Shown here in pieces: positions 37,015-46,634 of a stretch of 64,000 nucleotides of DNA. This DNA is from Myxococcales bacterium (lineage in GTDB: Bacteria > Myxococcota_A > UBA9160 > UBA4427), in contig JADFNE010000002.1 in assembly GCA_022563535.1 (NCBI GenBank), positions 1-64,000 of the forward strand, written 5' to 3'. The first letter of the stretch is position 1, and each line of letters begins with the position of its first letter. A program made the position numbers and the translations under genes. Under the pieces are notes generated by a model. That model did no database searches and was not told the origin of the DNA. It saw only the letters and a list, made by a program, of their open reading frames with translations.

Positions 37015-37992
37015 TCAGAGCGGGATGGATCCGAGTTCACTCGATCTCAGTCGACTGACTTGATACGAATTCTCGCCGAGATGAAACCGCTGGTGGAGCT
37101 TGCCCAGAGCGATTTGAAGATCGATCAGCTGCACCGGCCTTTCGCTCGCGAAGACCCAATCTGTGCGTTTACTCTGATAGCGGGGGACCGCGTAGGTCGA
37201 CAGATGGACGCTCGAAAATCCGATCGACCCGAACAGTCTGGACACGACGTTCTTCAGTTGGAGATGTCGGTTCGACACATGCACTGCGATCATGCCGGAA
37301 TCCGCGAGCGCTGCCCGATAACCCTCGAAGGCCTCCTGGGTCATCAGATGAGCGGGGATGGAATCGCTGCTGAAAGCATCGATCACGAGCAGGTCGAAAT
37401 CCTGTCGGCGTCCTTCCGCTTGCTCTTCTTCGAGAGCCAGGCGCGCGTCTCCCAATTCGACTTCGACGGTGGCGGCCGAGTCCGAGAGATAGCGATAGAG
37501 ACCGTCGGGGCCAGCCACGTGGACCACTCCGGGGTCGATCTCGTAGAAGCGAATGAGATCTCCAGGGCGCCCGTAGGCGGCAATGGTGCCGACTCCCAGG
37601 CCGACCACACCGATTCGCCGCTTCGATTCCGGGGCACGCATAAACATCCAGGCGCCGAGGGGTGTCACCCGGCCGTAGTAAGACGTCGGAAAACGCATCT
37701 TCGGGGGCTCGAGGAACTGGAGACCATGGGCGGTGGATCCATGTCGCAGGAGGCGCTGCCGAGTGTCCCCGTCACCGGTTTCCATCACACGCAAAACCCC
37801 GAAGAAGCTGCGTTCTCTCCAGATGAGACCCTCCGATTCGCGAAGCGAGAGGCCCACATCCGCAACGACCAGAATCGCGGCGAGCACACCGATGCCCAAT
37901 GACCAGTTCCCCGCCGTTCGGGTGCCCGTCGCTCGCGAAAGAGTCGAATCGTCCCCTGTCGGCGCGTCCGGGGAGACCTTCGAACGATGGGC
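37015..37992 (-). pseudogene. Spermidine-synthase-like half of a split membrane protein
   Basis: The frame continues directly from the amber codon at 37993-37995. A short linker and membrane segment (GIGVLAAILVVADVGLSL) are followed by a methyltransferase-like spermidine synthase fold: RIGVVGLGVGTIAAYGRPGD (SAM/decarboxylated-SAM-binding loop), FYEIDPGVVHVAG, VELGDARLALEEE and LLVIDAFSSDSIPAHLMTQE. In many bacteria this is the C-terminal half of one fused membrane/spermidine-synthase-like protein. Without the upstream half it has no ribosome binding site; a TTG near 37899 is the first possible start. True polyamine synthesis is not implied for this family. Confidence 0.8.
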
Positions 37993-39231
37993 CTACGCCA
38001 AGCCCACCAGCGCGAGAATGAGGCCCGCCTCCAATTCGTAATAGTCGGGGAAGATGCGCGGGGCAAGCAACCCGACGAAAAGACCGCCGAGCGCGCCGCC
38101 ACCGGACACGTAGAGATAGAAGGAGGTCAGTCGCTCTGGAGGCGGGCGGCGGCGATACAGCTCACCGTGTAAGAGCATGCATGTTGAAAGAAGCAACAAG
38201 CTATAGATGCACACTTCAATATAGACCGAGCCCAGCATCCGGACTCTCTCGACAGTGGCAGCCTCGACGTCCCAGCCCATGGTGACGATCCAGTAGTAAC
38301 TAAGTGCCTTGACGGCGATGGCCGCGAGTGCCAGGAGCGCGAGAACGAGAAAGGGGCCAGGTCGAATCCAGCGTCTGTCGGAAAAACACAGAATGAACGT
38401 AAGAAGGTAGATCGAGAGTGGCAGGATCCAGAGAAAGGGAATGCTTGCGATGTCCAGACAGAGTTGATTGCTCACACCCATCAAGAGCACCACGGCCGCT
38501 GCCGAGAGCACGAGCCAGAGCCCGACCGGATCCCGGCCCGCCCCACCCTGCACACCCGCACTTCTGTCGGGCGCACGACCGCGTGGGCCTGCTCGAAGCG
38601 CCATCACACCACACGCGATGATCGCAAGCGCGACGCATACGAGCCCGACGCCCCAGCCTCGGCCTGCCAGTGAGAGAGGCCAACGCGGCTCGACGATGAA
38701 CGGAAAGGCGAAAAGGGCCAGCATCGATCCTAAATTCGAAAGTGCATAGAGTGGGTAGGGAGAGCGGGTTGGATGCCGTCTAGCGAACCAGGCTTGAACC
38801 AGCGGCCCCGTGGCGGCGAGGACGACGAAGGGGAGCGCGATCTCGCTCGCGAGCAAGGTCATGATCCGCAGCGTCGGTTCCTCGACCGCAACGCTGGCCC
38901 AGCTGTCCGCGGGCAGGATCGGGAGCGCCATAATTGCCGCCAGCAGCAGACAGCCGTGAATGCCAGCCTGGATCCCGGGCGGCACCCACCGGACCAGGGC
39001 ATGGGCGTAGACGTAGCCGACAAAGAGCGCGGATTGATAGAAGGTGAGGCAGAGCATCCAGACCGCGGGCGTTCCGCCAAACCAGGGCAGGATTCGCTTG
39101 GCCACCATGGGTTGGACGAGGAAGATGAGAAAGGCGGCCCCAGAGATCGCAATACCAAAGACCGCGATCCGCCAATCGGGAGCATTCCCTGTTTCCGCCG
39201 GGCGGGCGGAACGCAACATGTGTTCTTCCAC
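37993..39231 (-). CDS. Membrane half of a fused MFS/spermidine-synthase-like protein, ending at an amber codon
   Basis: The 412-residue product has about ten membrane helices. It contains features of the fused family: FLVQPMVAKRILPWFGGTPAV, FYQSALFVGYVYAH, PYPLYALSNLGSMLALFAFP and FYLYVSGGGALGGLFVGLLA. It ends at a TAG where relatives continue into a spermidine-synthase-like domain, and that domain follows here in the same frame (37015-37992). If read through, the whole would be about 738 residues. It could be a nonsense mutation, a sequencing error, or a functional split. Confidence 0.85.
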   Translation of the reverse strand: MEEHMLRSARPAETGNAPDWRIAVFGIAISGAAFLIFLVQPMVAKRILPWFGGTPAVWMLCLTFYQSALFVGYVYAHALVRWVPPGIQAGIHGCLLLAAIMALPILPADSWASVAVEEPTLRIMTLLASEIALPFVVLAATGPLVQAWFARRHPTRSPYPLYALSNLGSMLALFAFPFIVEPRWPLSLAGRGWGVGLVCVALAIIACGVMALRAGPRGRAPDRSAGVQGGAGRDPVGLWLVLSAAAVVLLMGVSNQLCLDIASIPFLWILPLSIYLLTFILCFSDRRWIRPGPFLVLALLALAAIAVKALSYYWIVTMGWDVEAATVERVRMLGSVYIEVCIYSLLLLSTCMLLHGELYRRRPPPERLTSFYLYVSGGGALGGLFVGLLAPRIFPDYYELEAGLILALVGLA

Positions 39232-39405
39232 AACCAGGCCTCAGATCAAATGGACCCTCGACCAGTCTCTAGACACAACGTTCAACAGATGGTCGTTCAG
39301 CAGCCGACGACCGGCCGCATTACCGGACGCGGAGCACCCTACACTTTATACAGTACCAGAACCCAGCAATATGTACACTAAAACCTGTCGGTATACACCA
39401 ATTAG

Positions 39406-39603
39406 TTATACCATGGGTGCTTCGGCCCCCGATCGCCACATCGCGGTCACTCGCGCATTATTGCGTACCGCTTCAAATCCCCCGACCGGCTGAAACCCCG
39501 CGCGGGTATCGAGGGAGTCATTGGCGGGGTTTGACGATTCGAGGTACGTCGGGACCCCGAGGGCGTCCCATTCCCTGAGGTCGGAGGCCAGGAGAGCCTG
39601 TAC
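39406..39603 (-). pseudogene. GNAT acetyltransferase C-terminal fragment
   Basis: The segment ASDLREWDALGVPTYLESSN followed by DSLDTRAGFQPVGGFEA and RVTAMWRSG is the last third of a GCN5-related acetyltransferase (the usual pattern is L-Y-x-R-x-G-F near the end). The acetyl-CoA-binding loop R/Q-x-x-G-x-G/A and everything upstream are missing; the sequence before about 39603 does not match. It is a gene remnant. Confidence 0.65.
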
Positions 39604-39703
39604 GGGCGCACCTTCGAAAATTATTCCATTTCGGGATCCGATTCGATCAACACTTTCAACTGTCCCCGCGTGCGGAAGCGTCACTAGGGGAAAGCGGCGG
39701 GGG

Positions 39704-40750
39704 TCATTCCTGCTTCAGCGCACGGTGCTCCTTTTCGAGCGCGGCAAGGTAGCGTTTCCACACCCAGGTCACGAGATCGCGTATGGCCGGATCGCCCTGT
39801 GTGCTGCGTTCGTGAAGATCACTGGCGACTTGCTTCGACAGGGATTCCACGCGCTCTGGAGTAAGACCCGTCGCCAGTGCCAATCGATCCAGACCTTCCA
39901 CCATCCAGAGCCCTTCGATCAAAGGAGAGCGAACCCCCTCCAGATCGTCGTGCTCGGTGGCCTGTGTGTTGCCTGACCCCGCCGAAACCTCCGGCAGGTC
40001 GCCGCGGGGATGAGGTCGGTGAAGATGATGAAGCAAGTGTGGCCGGTAGCTCTCGGCACTAATGGCAAAGGTCAGGCTCCTGTCCTTGTACATTCCAGTG
40101 GCGGTGTTGATTCCCAGTAGCTTCCCGTCCAAGTTCAGCAGAGGCCCCCCCGAGAACCCCAGCTTGATCCGTGCGGTGTGAAGCATGCCGTTCTCGATGC
40201 GCCACAGCTGATCGGGGTTTTTGGGCTCGAGATCGGTGTGAAGCTGAAGGCCCGCGCGTGCGCGCTGCAGCATGTTGATACCGGAAATGACGAGTGTGCC
40301 CGTTTCCACTGTCAGCCCTTCCTCGTCCCGGTGCTTACCCAATACCACCACCGACTCTTTGAGCGTGTGATGAGAAGCCAGTTCGAGATGGGGATAGCTG
40401 CGATTTCTCGGTAGCTGCAGCACCGCCATGTCCCGCAGTTCATCGCGGTAGATGACCTCGGCGCGCACGCGGGAACCGTTCGGGAGCCGTACCCACGTCG
40501 TACCCAAACCGACGCCGTGGCTAACGGTGAGCACAAGGCCGGAGGCTGAGACCACGACACCATTGGAATCGAAGCGGCCCGATCGCACCAACACGACGCT
40601 GTCGGCCGCCCGCTCCACCGCCGGCGTTGTCGCCAGATCCGAAACGGACATCGTGCTGCATCCACTGAAGGCGATTGCAGCGAACGGCAGAATCAGTAGC
40701 GGCGATCGGGGCGCAAGTCTTCGCCACTGCGTTTGGAGAAAGGAAATCAC
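39704..40750 (-). CDS. Trypsin-like serine protease lipoprotein
   Basis: The 348-residue protein begins with a lipoprotein signal peptide ending IAFSGC (Cys31). A chymotrypsin-fold protease domain follows with a readable triad: His78 (LTVSHGV), Asp107 (RDMAVLQL) and Ser200 (GFSGGPLL; most relatives have GNSGGP). A helical C-terminal extension ends KEHRALKQE, and no PDZ domain is visible, unlike DegP. It should act in the periplasm as a lipid-anchored protease. The GTG at 40750 has GGAG upstream and places the signal peptide correctly; the frame is open further upstream. It stands downstream of the TonB receptor on the same strand. Confidence 0.85.
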   Translation of the reverse strand: MISFLQTQWRRLAPRSPLLILPFAAIAFSGCSTMSVSDLATTPAVERAADSVVLVRSGRFDSNGVVVSASGLVLTVSHGVGLGTTWVRLPNGSRVRAEVIYRDELRDMAVLQLPRNRSYPHLELASHHTLKESVVVLGKHRDEEGLTVETGTLVISGINMLQRARAGLQLHTDLEPKNPDQLWRIENGMLHTARIKLGFSGGPLLNLDGKLLGINTATGMYKDRSLTFAISAESYRPHLLHHLHRPHPRGDLPEVSAGSGNTQATEHDDLEGVRSPLIEGLWMVEGLDRLALATGLTPERVESLSKQVASDLHERSTQGDPAIRDLVTWVWKRYLAALEKEHRALKQE

Positions 40751-40951
40751 GATGGGAGACTCCGGGCAACTGCAGCATTTCGCAATGACAACGACCAATG
40801 AACCACCGCAGGGTACTCCGGACGATCGCCGGACACCAATCACACGTGTTGCAGACGTACTACCCGTGTTCTGCACGCGCAGTTCACGTAGTAGTACGAG
40901 TGAAGGTCAGGCGGGATCGTTCCCCAGCTCCTTCCGCTGCAAGGGCAGCTC

Positions 40952-42990
40952 TTAATTGCCCATGAAGGGGATGCTGTTGAATGCGTACGAGGCCTTTACG
41001 AAAACCTCGCGGCCCCCTTCCGGGGAGTTCGCGGATCCCGCTGTCAAAGGGCTGAACGTATTCGTACTCGTTGTTGTAGAGATCTCTGACGCCAATTCCG
41101 AGGTTGATGTGATCGCCCCGATATTGCAGGTACACGTTCGTATAGAGCTGCGGGTTGAGCGCGGTGCGCGTCGCCATGCCGATTTCATAGGTGATGCGCT
41201 TGCTGATCAATGCACCGTTCACGTTGATACTCAGGCGATCGGTGAGCAGGTACGTACCGTTGTATGTCAACTTGTGTGCGGGAAAACCGAGCAACAGCCC
41301 CTTGGTTGTGCCGCAGTCTGCATAGTCCGGATCCCCGTTTACGCCCCCAGATGTGCAGAAGGCAGGGACGTCGTTTCTATAGTTGCGGTAATATGAATAT
41401 CCGAGCGTGAAGCTTCCCCAGGTATCTGCGAAGCGCATTTCTGCCTCGAAACCGTAGTTGGCTACAGAGTCGAAGTTCGAATAGGAATTGGTAAGGGACG
41501 TATAAACCAAGATGTCTGTAATATCGATATAAAATGCGTTGACTACGACAGACATGTGCTCCGAGACGCGGTAGCCAGCTTCCACTTCAACTGAGGTCGT
41601 CGTCTCTGATTTGATCGTCGGGTCTCCATTCCCATCGACGCCACCATACGTGATGATCTCGATCTGCGGCGTGCGGAAAGCCTGGCTGAAGAGCCCCTTT
41701 AGGTGAAACTTTTCCCAAACCCTTGTGAGAGCCAAACGAGGAACGAACTTTCCGCCGATCTTGCTGTGATAGTGATATCGACCCCCTACGGTCAGATCGG
41801 CCCATTCGGTATTGAACTCGGTCTGCAGGAAGGCCGAGTAGTTCTCGTGGCCCTGGGTGCTATTTCCACCGTAGTAAGTGTTCTCGTCTGTACCAGGCAA
41901 GTCTCCCGCCTTTGCGCTCTCATAGTAGAACTCGACTCCGCCCAACAGGTCGATCGATTCAAACAGGCCAAGCGCGCCCAGGCTGCCTACAGCCGTTACG
42001 TTTGCAGTAGTGCGTTGCGTCGAAATTTTGAAGGGCTCTCCCGCCAGGTCGATTTTCCACGGCTCCTGATAGGCGTAGATGATTTTTGGAGTAATGCTCA
42101 CCGCCTCCGAAAGCTTGTAATCGTATTTCGCCGACATCCCGACGGACTCAAAGTTGTCGCTATAGCGGGGCACGATCCAACCGTAATTCACGACGTCATC
42201 GACGTTGTAAACGTCATACAAGATCCTGAATTCGAGATCCTTGTAGTCCACCCCAACCAGTCAAGAAGAGAGAATTGATGTCGGAATTTCCGTTCAAATT
42301 GATTGAGACTGGAGGAGTATCGTTGTCGGTGTACTTCGAAGTAGAGAGGTAGCTCGTACCCCAGGAGCCGCTGAGATGCGCGTGCCAATCGTCACCGCCG
42401 CCACCAACTGCTACACCAACTCGAGTGGAGACGTCATCGCCGTCGGTACCATTCGCGAAGTTCACGAAGCCGCCGTTGAGATTAGCGCCCTTCGTCACGA
42501 TGTTGATGACCGAAAGTTCGGCATTGCCGCCGTACATCGCGGAGCCCGGCCCGCGGATGATTTCGATGCGCTCGATCATGTCGACTGGGATGTGTTCGTT
42601 GAGAGGGACGACTCCGAACAGGTATTCGACAATGTCGATCCCGTCCAGGGTGATCAAAGACTTGCCTTCGTAGGCCCAAAACCCTCGAATCCCCACGCCG
42701 GTAATGCCTTCTACGTCAACTCCGAAGTGGTAGCCGGGAACGAGCCACAGAACGTCGATCAAGTCACGGGCGCCGGTGGCCCTGATTTCCTGGGCGGTAA
42801 TCACACTCACGATGGCGAACTGCTCTCTGATCGTCTTGGCTTTGATCGACGCCACAGAGATCTCGATGTCTGCCAGATCGTCCAGCGACATTTCAAAGAA
42901 GTCGTCGAGATCGTTGTCTTCAGCCCAGGAAGCTGTTGCGAAACAGACACAAAACAACGTAAGGCAAATGGTGAGGTGGCGGTGTTGCAC
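40952..42990 (-). pseudogene. TonB-dependent receptor interrupted by two frameshifts
   Basis: The N-terminal frame (GTG at 42990) has a signal peptide (ATASWAED) and a complete plug domain with SVITAQEIRATGARDLIDVL and RIEIIRGPGSAMYGGNAELS. At a C4 run (42251-42254, G4 in the gene) the frame shifts by one base. The barrel continues from VDYKDLEFRILYDV in the next frame to a second shift at a C5 run (41013-41017), after which the last strand VFVKASYAF ends at 40952. Removing one base at each run restores one receptor of about 678 residues. Substrate unknown. Either the gene is decayed or the two homopolymer indels are sequencing errors. Confidence 0.85.
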
Positions 42991-43329
42991 TGCCGTGATC
43001 TCCGTTGGTCATTCTCTCTCTCTGCCTGCGGTGGATCTTCTCTCCGTGTCGCGCGCTCCAACGCCCCTTCTTGTTTGGATTTGAATCAAATCCGACAGAG
43101 AGTCTTCGTTTCTCCTGAACAAGAACTGTAAATTTCTCGGTTTGGCGGAGGTGTCTAATGAGTAAAACCTGCGCGCGGATGGGCGCATAAAACAGCGCTG
43201 GGAAAAGTAGTGGAAAGTACGGAGTGATTTCCTCGAAAACCCAGAGGCCCACCCCGAGCCTATTGCCGACTTTTCGTCAGCCCTAGCCGGGCGTAACGAT
43301 CGATGGCGCGATACACGTTCAGCGGTTCG
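42991..43329. other. Intergenic region upstream of the TonB receptor
   Basis: This 339-bp stretch presumably carries the receptor's promoter. I looked for cobalamin, TPP and cyclic-di-GMP riboswitch cores and a Fur-like box and found none convincing. The open frame across it on the minus strand is Arg-rich towards its end and not supported. Confidence 0.4.
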
Positions 43330-43758
43330 TCAGGCAGTTTGTTGGAACAACTCGAACAAGACGCAGCCCCAAAGACCTGCGAGTGCAGCAAGGCTCGTTA
43401 CAAAGGTGAAGAAGCGGACGCTGACGTCATTGGACCCGAGGTGAATGTAGGTGTGGAAACAACGGACCCCGAAAAACAACCACGCAAATGCAACGGATGC
43501 CAGTGAAACGGCTCCAACTACGAAAGCCATGATTACGCCCAGGTGGAATAGCGGTGGAACTTCGAAATGGTTCTGAACGTGACGCGAGAGGAGATGAAGG
43601 CGCGCGGGCTGTTCGCCCTCGTCGTATGTCCGGAAGAACTTGATGCTCACCGCGCCACTTTGAATGGCCAGGTACCGCGCCAACCCCATTCGCACGATTA
43701 CGCCAAAAGTGAGAAGGAACATCGCGACAGAGGGAAATAGGATGACCTGCGGTTCCAT
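43330..43758 (-). CDS. MAPEG-family membrane protein
   Basis: The 142-residue protein has four membrane helices and the MAPEG pattern: an N-terminal helix FPSVAMFLLTFGVIVRMGLA, the loop SRHVQNHFEVPPLFHLGVI, and RCFHTYIHLGSNDVSVRFFT, which resembles the glutathione-binding E-x-x-x-N-x-x-E and R-x-x-H-T-x-x-x-L elements of microsomal GST-like enzymes. The bacterial branch is uncharacterised. The ATG at 43758 is chosen because the extra upstream residues are not family-like. It is near a soluble GST gene. Confidence 0.85.
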   Translation of the reverse strand: MEPQVILFPSVAMFLLTFGVIVRMGLARYLAIQSGAVSIKFFRTYDEGEQPARLHLLSRHVQNHFEVPPLFHLGVIMAFVVGAVSLASVAFAWLFFGVRCFHTYIHLGSNDVSVRFFTFVTSLAALAGLWGCVLFELFQQTA

Positions 43759-43825
43759 TCGCCGTACCTCATGAATGATTGATGCCAAACAATACCAGAG
43801 GTCGATTGAATTTCGCTCGATACGC

Positions 43826-44452
43826 CTAGGGCCAGGCCAGGAGCTCACCCACCGAATCTGTAATGCGTACATGTCCCTGTTGAGACGCCACTCTTTCAAG
43901 CCACGCTGTCACCGAAGGGAACCGGCTCAAATCAAAACCTCCTTCCTGGGCTACGTGGGTGTACGCGTAAAGTGCGACGTCGGCGATGGAGTATCGATTG
44001 GCAGCAAAGAACTCGTTGCTCGACAAGTGTCGCTCCATGACGCCGAGGGCATCGTATCCGCCGTCCATCTTGTCAGATAACGCTTCCTTGTTTTCATCGA
44101 GGGTTTTGGAGAAGTGCCAGAAACGCACGACCGCGATGTAGGGCTCGTGACTGTATTGTTCAAAAAAGAGCCACTGAAGGATCTGCGCCCTCTCCCAAGA
44201 ATCATCGGGCAAATAGGGCGAACCTTCAGCGAGGCAGAAAAGAATCGCGTTCGACTCGGCGAGGAGCCGGCCATCTGGCCACTCGACCAGGGGAACACGA
44301 TGGTTCGGGTTCTTGGAAAGGAACTCGGGTTGGCGTGTTTCGTCTTTGAGGATGTCGAGATGCACCCGTTCGAAGGGCTGCCCGAGCTGACTGAGCAGCA
44401 GGCGGACCTTGTAGCAGTTTCCGGATTCCCAGTAGTCGTAGAGCCTCAGCAC
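43826..44452 (-). CDS. Glutathione S-transferase
   Basis: The 208-residue protein has the N-terminal thioredoxin-like domain (MLRLYDYWESGNCYKVRLLL, cis-Pro in HRVPLVEWPDG, glutathione-binding AESNAILFCLAEG) and a helical C-terminal domain with NRYSIADVALYAYTHVAQEG, the conserved N-cap box. The tyrosine/serine/cysteine near residues 7-13 could activate glutathione. It is seven bases upstream of nothing on this strand but follows the peroxiredoxin gene with a 7-bp gap, so the two are likely co-transcribed. Confidence 0.92.
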   Translation of the reverse strand: MLRLYDYWESGNCYKVRLLLSQLGQPFERVHLDILKDETRQPEFLSKNPNHRVPLVEWPDGRLLAESNAILFCLAEGSPYLPDDSWERAQILQWLFFEQYSHEPYIAVVRFWHFSKTLDENKEALSDKMDGGYDALGVMERHLSSNEFFAANRYSIADVALYAYTHVAQEGGFDLSRFPSVTAWLERVASQQGHVRITDSVGELLAWP

Positions 44453-44459
44453 TGTAGAT

Positions 44460-45035
44460 CTACGCTCCTTCTCTTCTGATGCCGCCCAACCAATTCAAGA
44501 CTTCCTCTGCGTGACGATCCGGAGGAAATACAGGGTAGAAGACGTGATCAATTTTGCCGCTCTCGATGATCATCGTAAGGCGTTTGAGAAGCCTCATCCC
44601 CTCCACTTCAAAGGTCGGAAGCCTCAGCGCATCGCAGAGGTGGTAGCTCGCGTCGCTCAAGAGCGGGAACGGGAGGTGCAGTCGGTCTACGACCTCACGC
44701 TGATCTTCGATTGACTGCGTGCTTAGCCCGTAGACGTGCGCACCGGCCCGTTGGAGTTCATTGTGATGATCCCGGAATGCACATGCCTGCGGAGTACAGC
44801 CACGGGCTCCGGGAATCTCATTCCATCCCGGCGGCAGCTCTTCGCCCGACCTTCCGGTCCGCGGGTAGCAATACACAACGGTCCGGGCTGTCAGTTGCGC
44901 GAGTGAGACGACAGCTCCGTTGGTCGCCGGAAGATCAAGATCCGGTAAGGCAGTCCCAGGCAAGTGCCGCGCTGCACCGTCGTCCGGAGGAGCGGGCAAG
45001 TCGTCGGGTAGCTGATAGACGTTATCTGAAGTCAT
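44460..45035 (-). CDS. Peroxiredoxin (PrxQ/AhpC-TSA superfamily)
   Basis: The 191-residue protein has a thioredoxin fold with the peroxidatic cysteine in GARGCTPQAC: Cys80 is probably peroxidatic and Cys85 resolving, the one-turn spacing typical of PrxQ. Upstream TVVYCYPRTG and downstream VYGLSTQSIEDQREVVDRLH also fit. It reduces peroxides in the cytoplasm using thioredoxin-type partners. Its ATG overlaps the stop of the 72-residue gene upstream (ATGA), and a GST gene follows directly, suggesting a three-gene redox operon. Confidence 0.92.
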   Translation of the reverse strand: MTSDNVYQLPDDLPAPPDDGAARHLPGTALPDLDLPATNGAVVSLAQLTARTVVYCYPRTGRSGEELPPGWNEIPGARGCTPQACAFRDHHNELQRAGAHVYGLSTQSIEDQREVVDRLHLPFPLLSDASYHLCDALRLPTFEVEGMRLLKRLTMIIESGKIDHVFYPVFPPDRHAEEVLNWLGGIRREGA

Positions 45036-45250
45036 CGCCCGCGACGCTTTGCAAGATGCTCCCGGCCGACGGGCGTCAAAGCAACCAACGAGCCGTCTCG
45101 ACTAATCAAGCCCCGATCGCTCGCTTCTTCCCATACGGGCAGGCGAGGACAGGAGGTACGCCAAACCTCTATAACCTCTGAATAGGCCCGCGGCTCGGGA
45201 GCAAGCGACTCGAGAAGATCGAGGATCAGTGCTTCAATCGGATCGTTCAT
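45032..45250 (-). CDS. Small winged-helix-like protein coupled to the peroxiredoxin
   Basis: The 72-residue product (MNDPIEALILDLLESLAPEP, then YSEVIEVWRTSCPRLPVWEE and LISRDGSLVALTPVGREHL) looks like a compact winged helix: two or three helices and a hairpin ending in a LTPxGREHL element common in MarR/PadR-like and uncharacterised small HTH proteins. The four-base overlap with the peroxiredoxin gene implies linked function or regulation. DNA binding is a guess from pattern only. Confidence 0.6.
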   Translation of the reverse strand: MNDPIEALILDLLESLAPEPRAYSEVIEVWRTSCPRLPVWEEASDRGLISRDGSLVALTPVGREHLAKRRGR

Positions 45251-45442
45251 TGAACTCCCGGTAATCGAGGCCGGTGCCGTTTAGCGGATTGGCGTTCAGC
45301 GGCCCGCGTCGATTTTCCGCTGCAGCTGACACACCGTAGACGTTTGCATGCTAACACCATTAAAATGGGACGAAGCCCTGGCCGGCCCGATTGCAACGCC
45401 TGGTTATACGGCGGGGCGTGCCTGCGGTAAGCCTCTGGGCTC

Positions 45443-45850
45443 TCAGTCCTCCCCGAGATTGAATCGGTGCTGCGGCAGTTGATCCGTGATCGTGAACCAC
45501 GTCGCCTTGGATCCGACGAAGATGTGCGCCTGTGGCGTATGGCCAGGGTCGTCATCGAGACTACCCATCGGGATGACGGCAAGTCCTCGCGCTTCATTTC
45601 GGAATGGAAGGCTAGACCCGCACTCGTCGCAAAACACGTGAGTAAAGCGTTCTGCCTCGGGTAGTTTGTAGGATCTGAGGAGCTCCTCGCCCTGCGTATA
45701 GCGAAAGGACTCGAGTGGAACGAACAGATTCGATGCGAACGCACTCCCGCGAATCTTCCGACAACGCTGGCAATGGCAGTTATGAGCCCAGACCGGCTCC
45801 TGAGTGAGCTCGTAGCGAATTGCTCCGCAAAGGCAGCTACCCAAAATCAC
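45443..45850 (-). CDS. GFA family zinc protein
   Basis: The 135-residue protein belongs to the glutathione-dependent formaldehyde-activating (Gfa/Mss4-like) family. It has the zinc ligands in order: SCLCGAIRYEL (Cys6, Cys8), CHCQRC (Cys25, Cys27, Cys30) and CDECGSSLPF (Cys74, Cys77). The best-known member catalyses addition of formaldehyde to glutathione, but most paralogues have unknown substrates. It stands alone, near other glutathione-linked genes. Confidence 0.9.
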   Translation of the reverse strand: MILGSCLCGAIRYELTQEPVWAHNCHCQRCRKIRGSAFASNLFVPLESFRYTQGEELLRSYKLPEAERFTHVFCDECGSSLPFRNEARGLAVIPMGSLDDDPGHTPQAHIFVGSKATWFTITDQLPQHRFNLGED

Positions 45851-45933
45851 GCTTTGCTCCTTGCTAACGCCGATCTACTTGGCAGGCGTCAAGGGACGAC
45901 AGTGCCTGTTGACAGACGGGGGCCTGACAGGTG

Positions 45934-46365
45934 TTAGGCTGCTGGCCGCTGTGGGACTCGTGAATCTAGGCGAACGGGGGTCTCGTTGGACGACATTCGT
46001 GCGATGAAATCAAGGTAGCGATACACGAGTCCATAGCGCTCGAGCATCACTCGGTCGAACTCTGCCGCATCCGCGGGGTTGCGAGAGACTGATGCACGGA
46101 CTGGGAGCCAGGCGCCGCCACGATAGAGTTCAGCGATAGCGTTCGCCTCGATACGCCGAAACCAGCCTCGATATGGCCGACCTCGCACCCAAGGCGTATT
46201 GGCGATATCGATGACCGTGACCCGCGTCTCGTGCGCAAGACCATCAGAGTCGTAGGTCCGGAGCACGACGATCTCCGTGTAAACCTCTGCGACGGCAAAG
46301 AGGCTCGCGTAGAAGATCACGGCCAGGACAATGACGCCCACGAATATCCGAATGACTCGCTTCAT
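45934..46365 (-). CDS. Membrane-anchored hypothetical protein
   Basis: The 143-residue protein has one N-terminal membrane helix (IRIFVGVIVLAVIFYASLFA) followed by a beta-rich domain with TRVTVIDIANTPWVRGRP, RIEANAIAELYRGGAWLPV and MLERYGLVYRY. The order strand, W-x-R-G, N-x-x-x-E-L-Y-R-G-G and a late R-Y-G resembles FMN-binding split-barrel (nitroreductase/deazaflavin-reductase-like) proteins, but the match is weak and unproven. Confidence 0.65.
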   Translation of the reverse strand: MKRVIRIFVGVIVLAVIFYASLFAVAEVYTEIVVLRTYDSDGLAHETRVTVIDIANTPWVRGRPYRGWFRRIEANAIAELYRGGAWLPVRASVSRNPADAAEFDRVMLERYGLVYRYLDFIARMSSNETPVRLDSRVPQRPAA

Positions 46366-46634
46366 TCACCTCCCCGGCGGCCCAACTACCATTCAACCCC
46401 CAGCCCCCAATCGAGCTGGATGTATGACAGCCTAATTATATTCGCGAGATAAGTCGAGAACCCATCCAAGCCCAAGCACTTCGTCGACCCGTCATGTCAT
46501 CCAACGCGTATACGAACTCATGCGCCTGTCAATGAGACAATGGCTTACCCTTGATCCCTCAACCTCCCCCTCCCTTGCCCCCCTGCGCGAGCAAAGGGTG
46601 TTGGCCATCGGGCACGCTGTTATCTTCCTCCTCT

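Noticed and set aside
42991-43329. Riboswitch upstream of the TonB receptor
   Set aside because: No recognisable cobalamin, TPP or cyclic-di-GMP core was seen on the minus strand.
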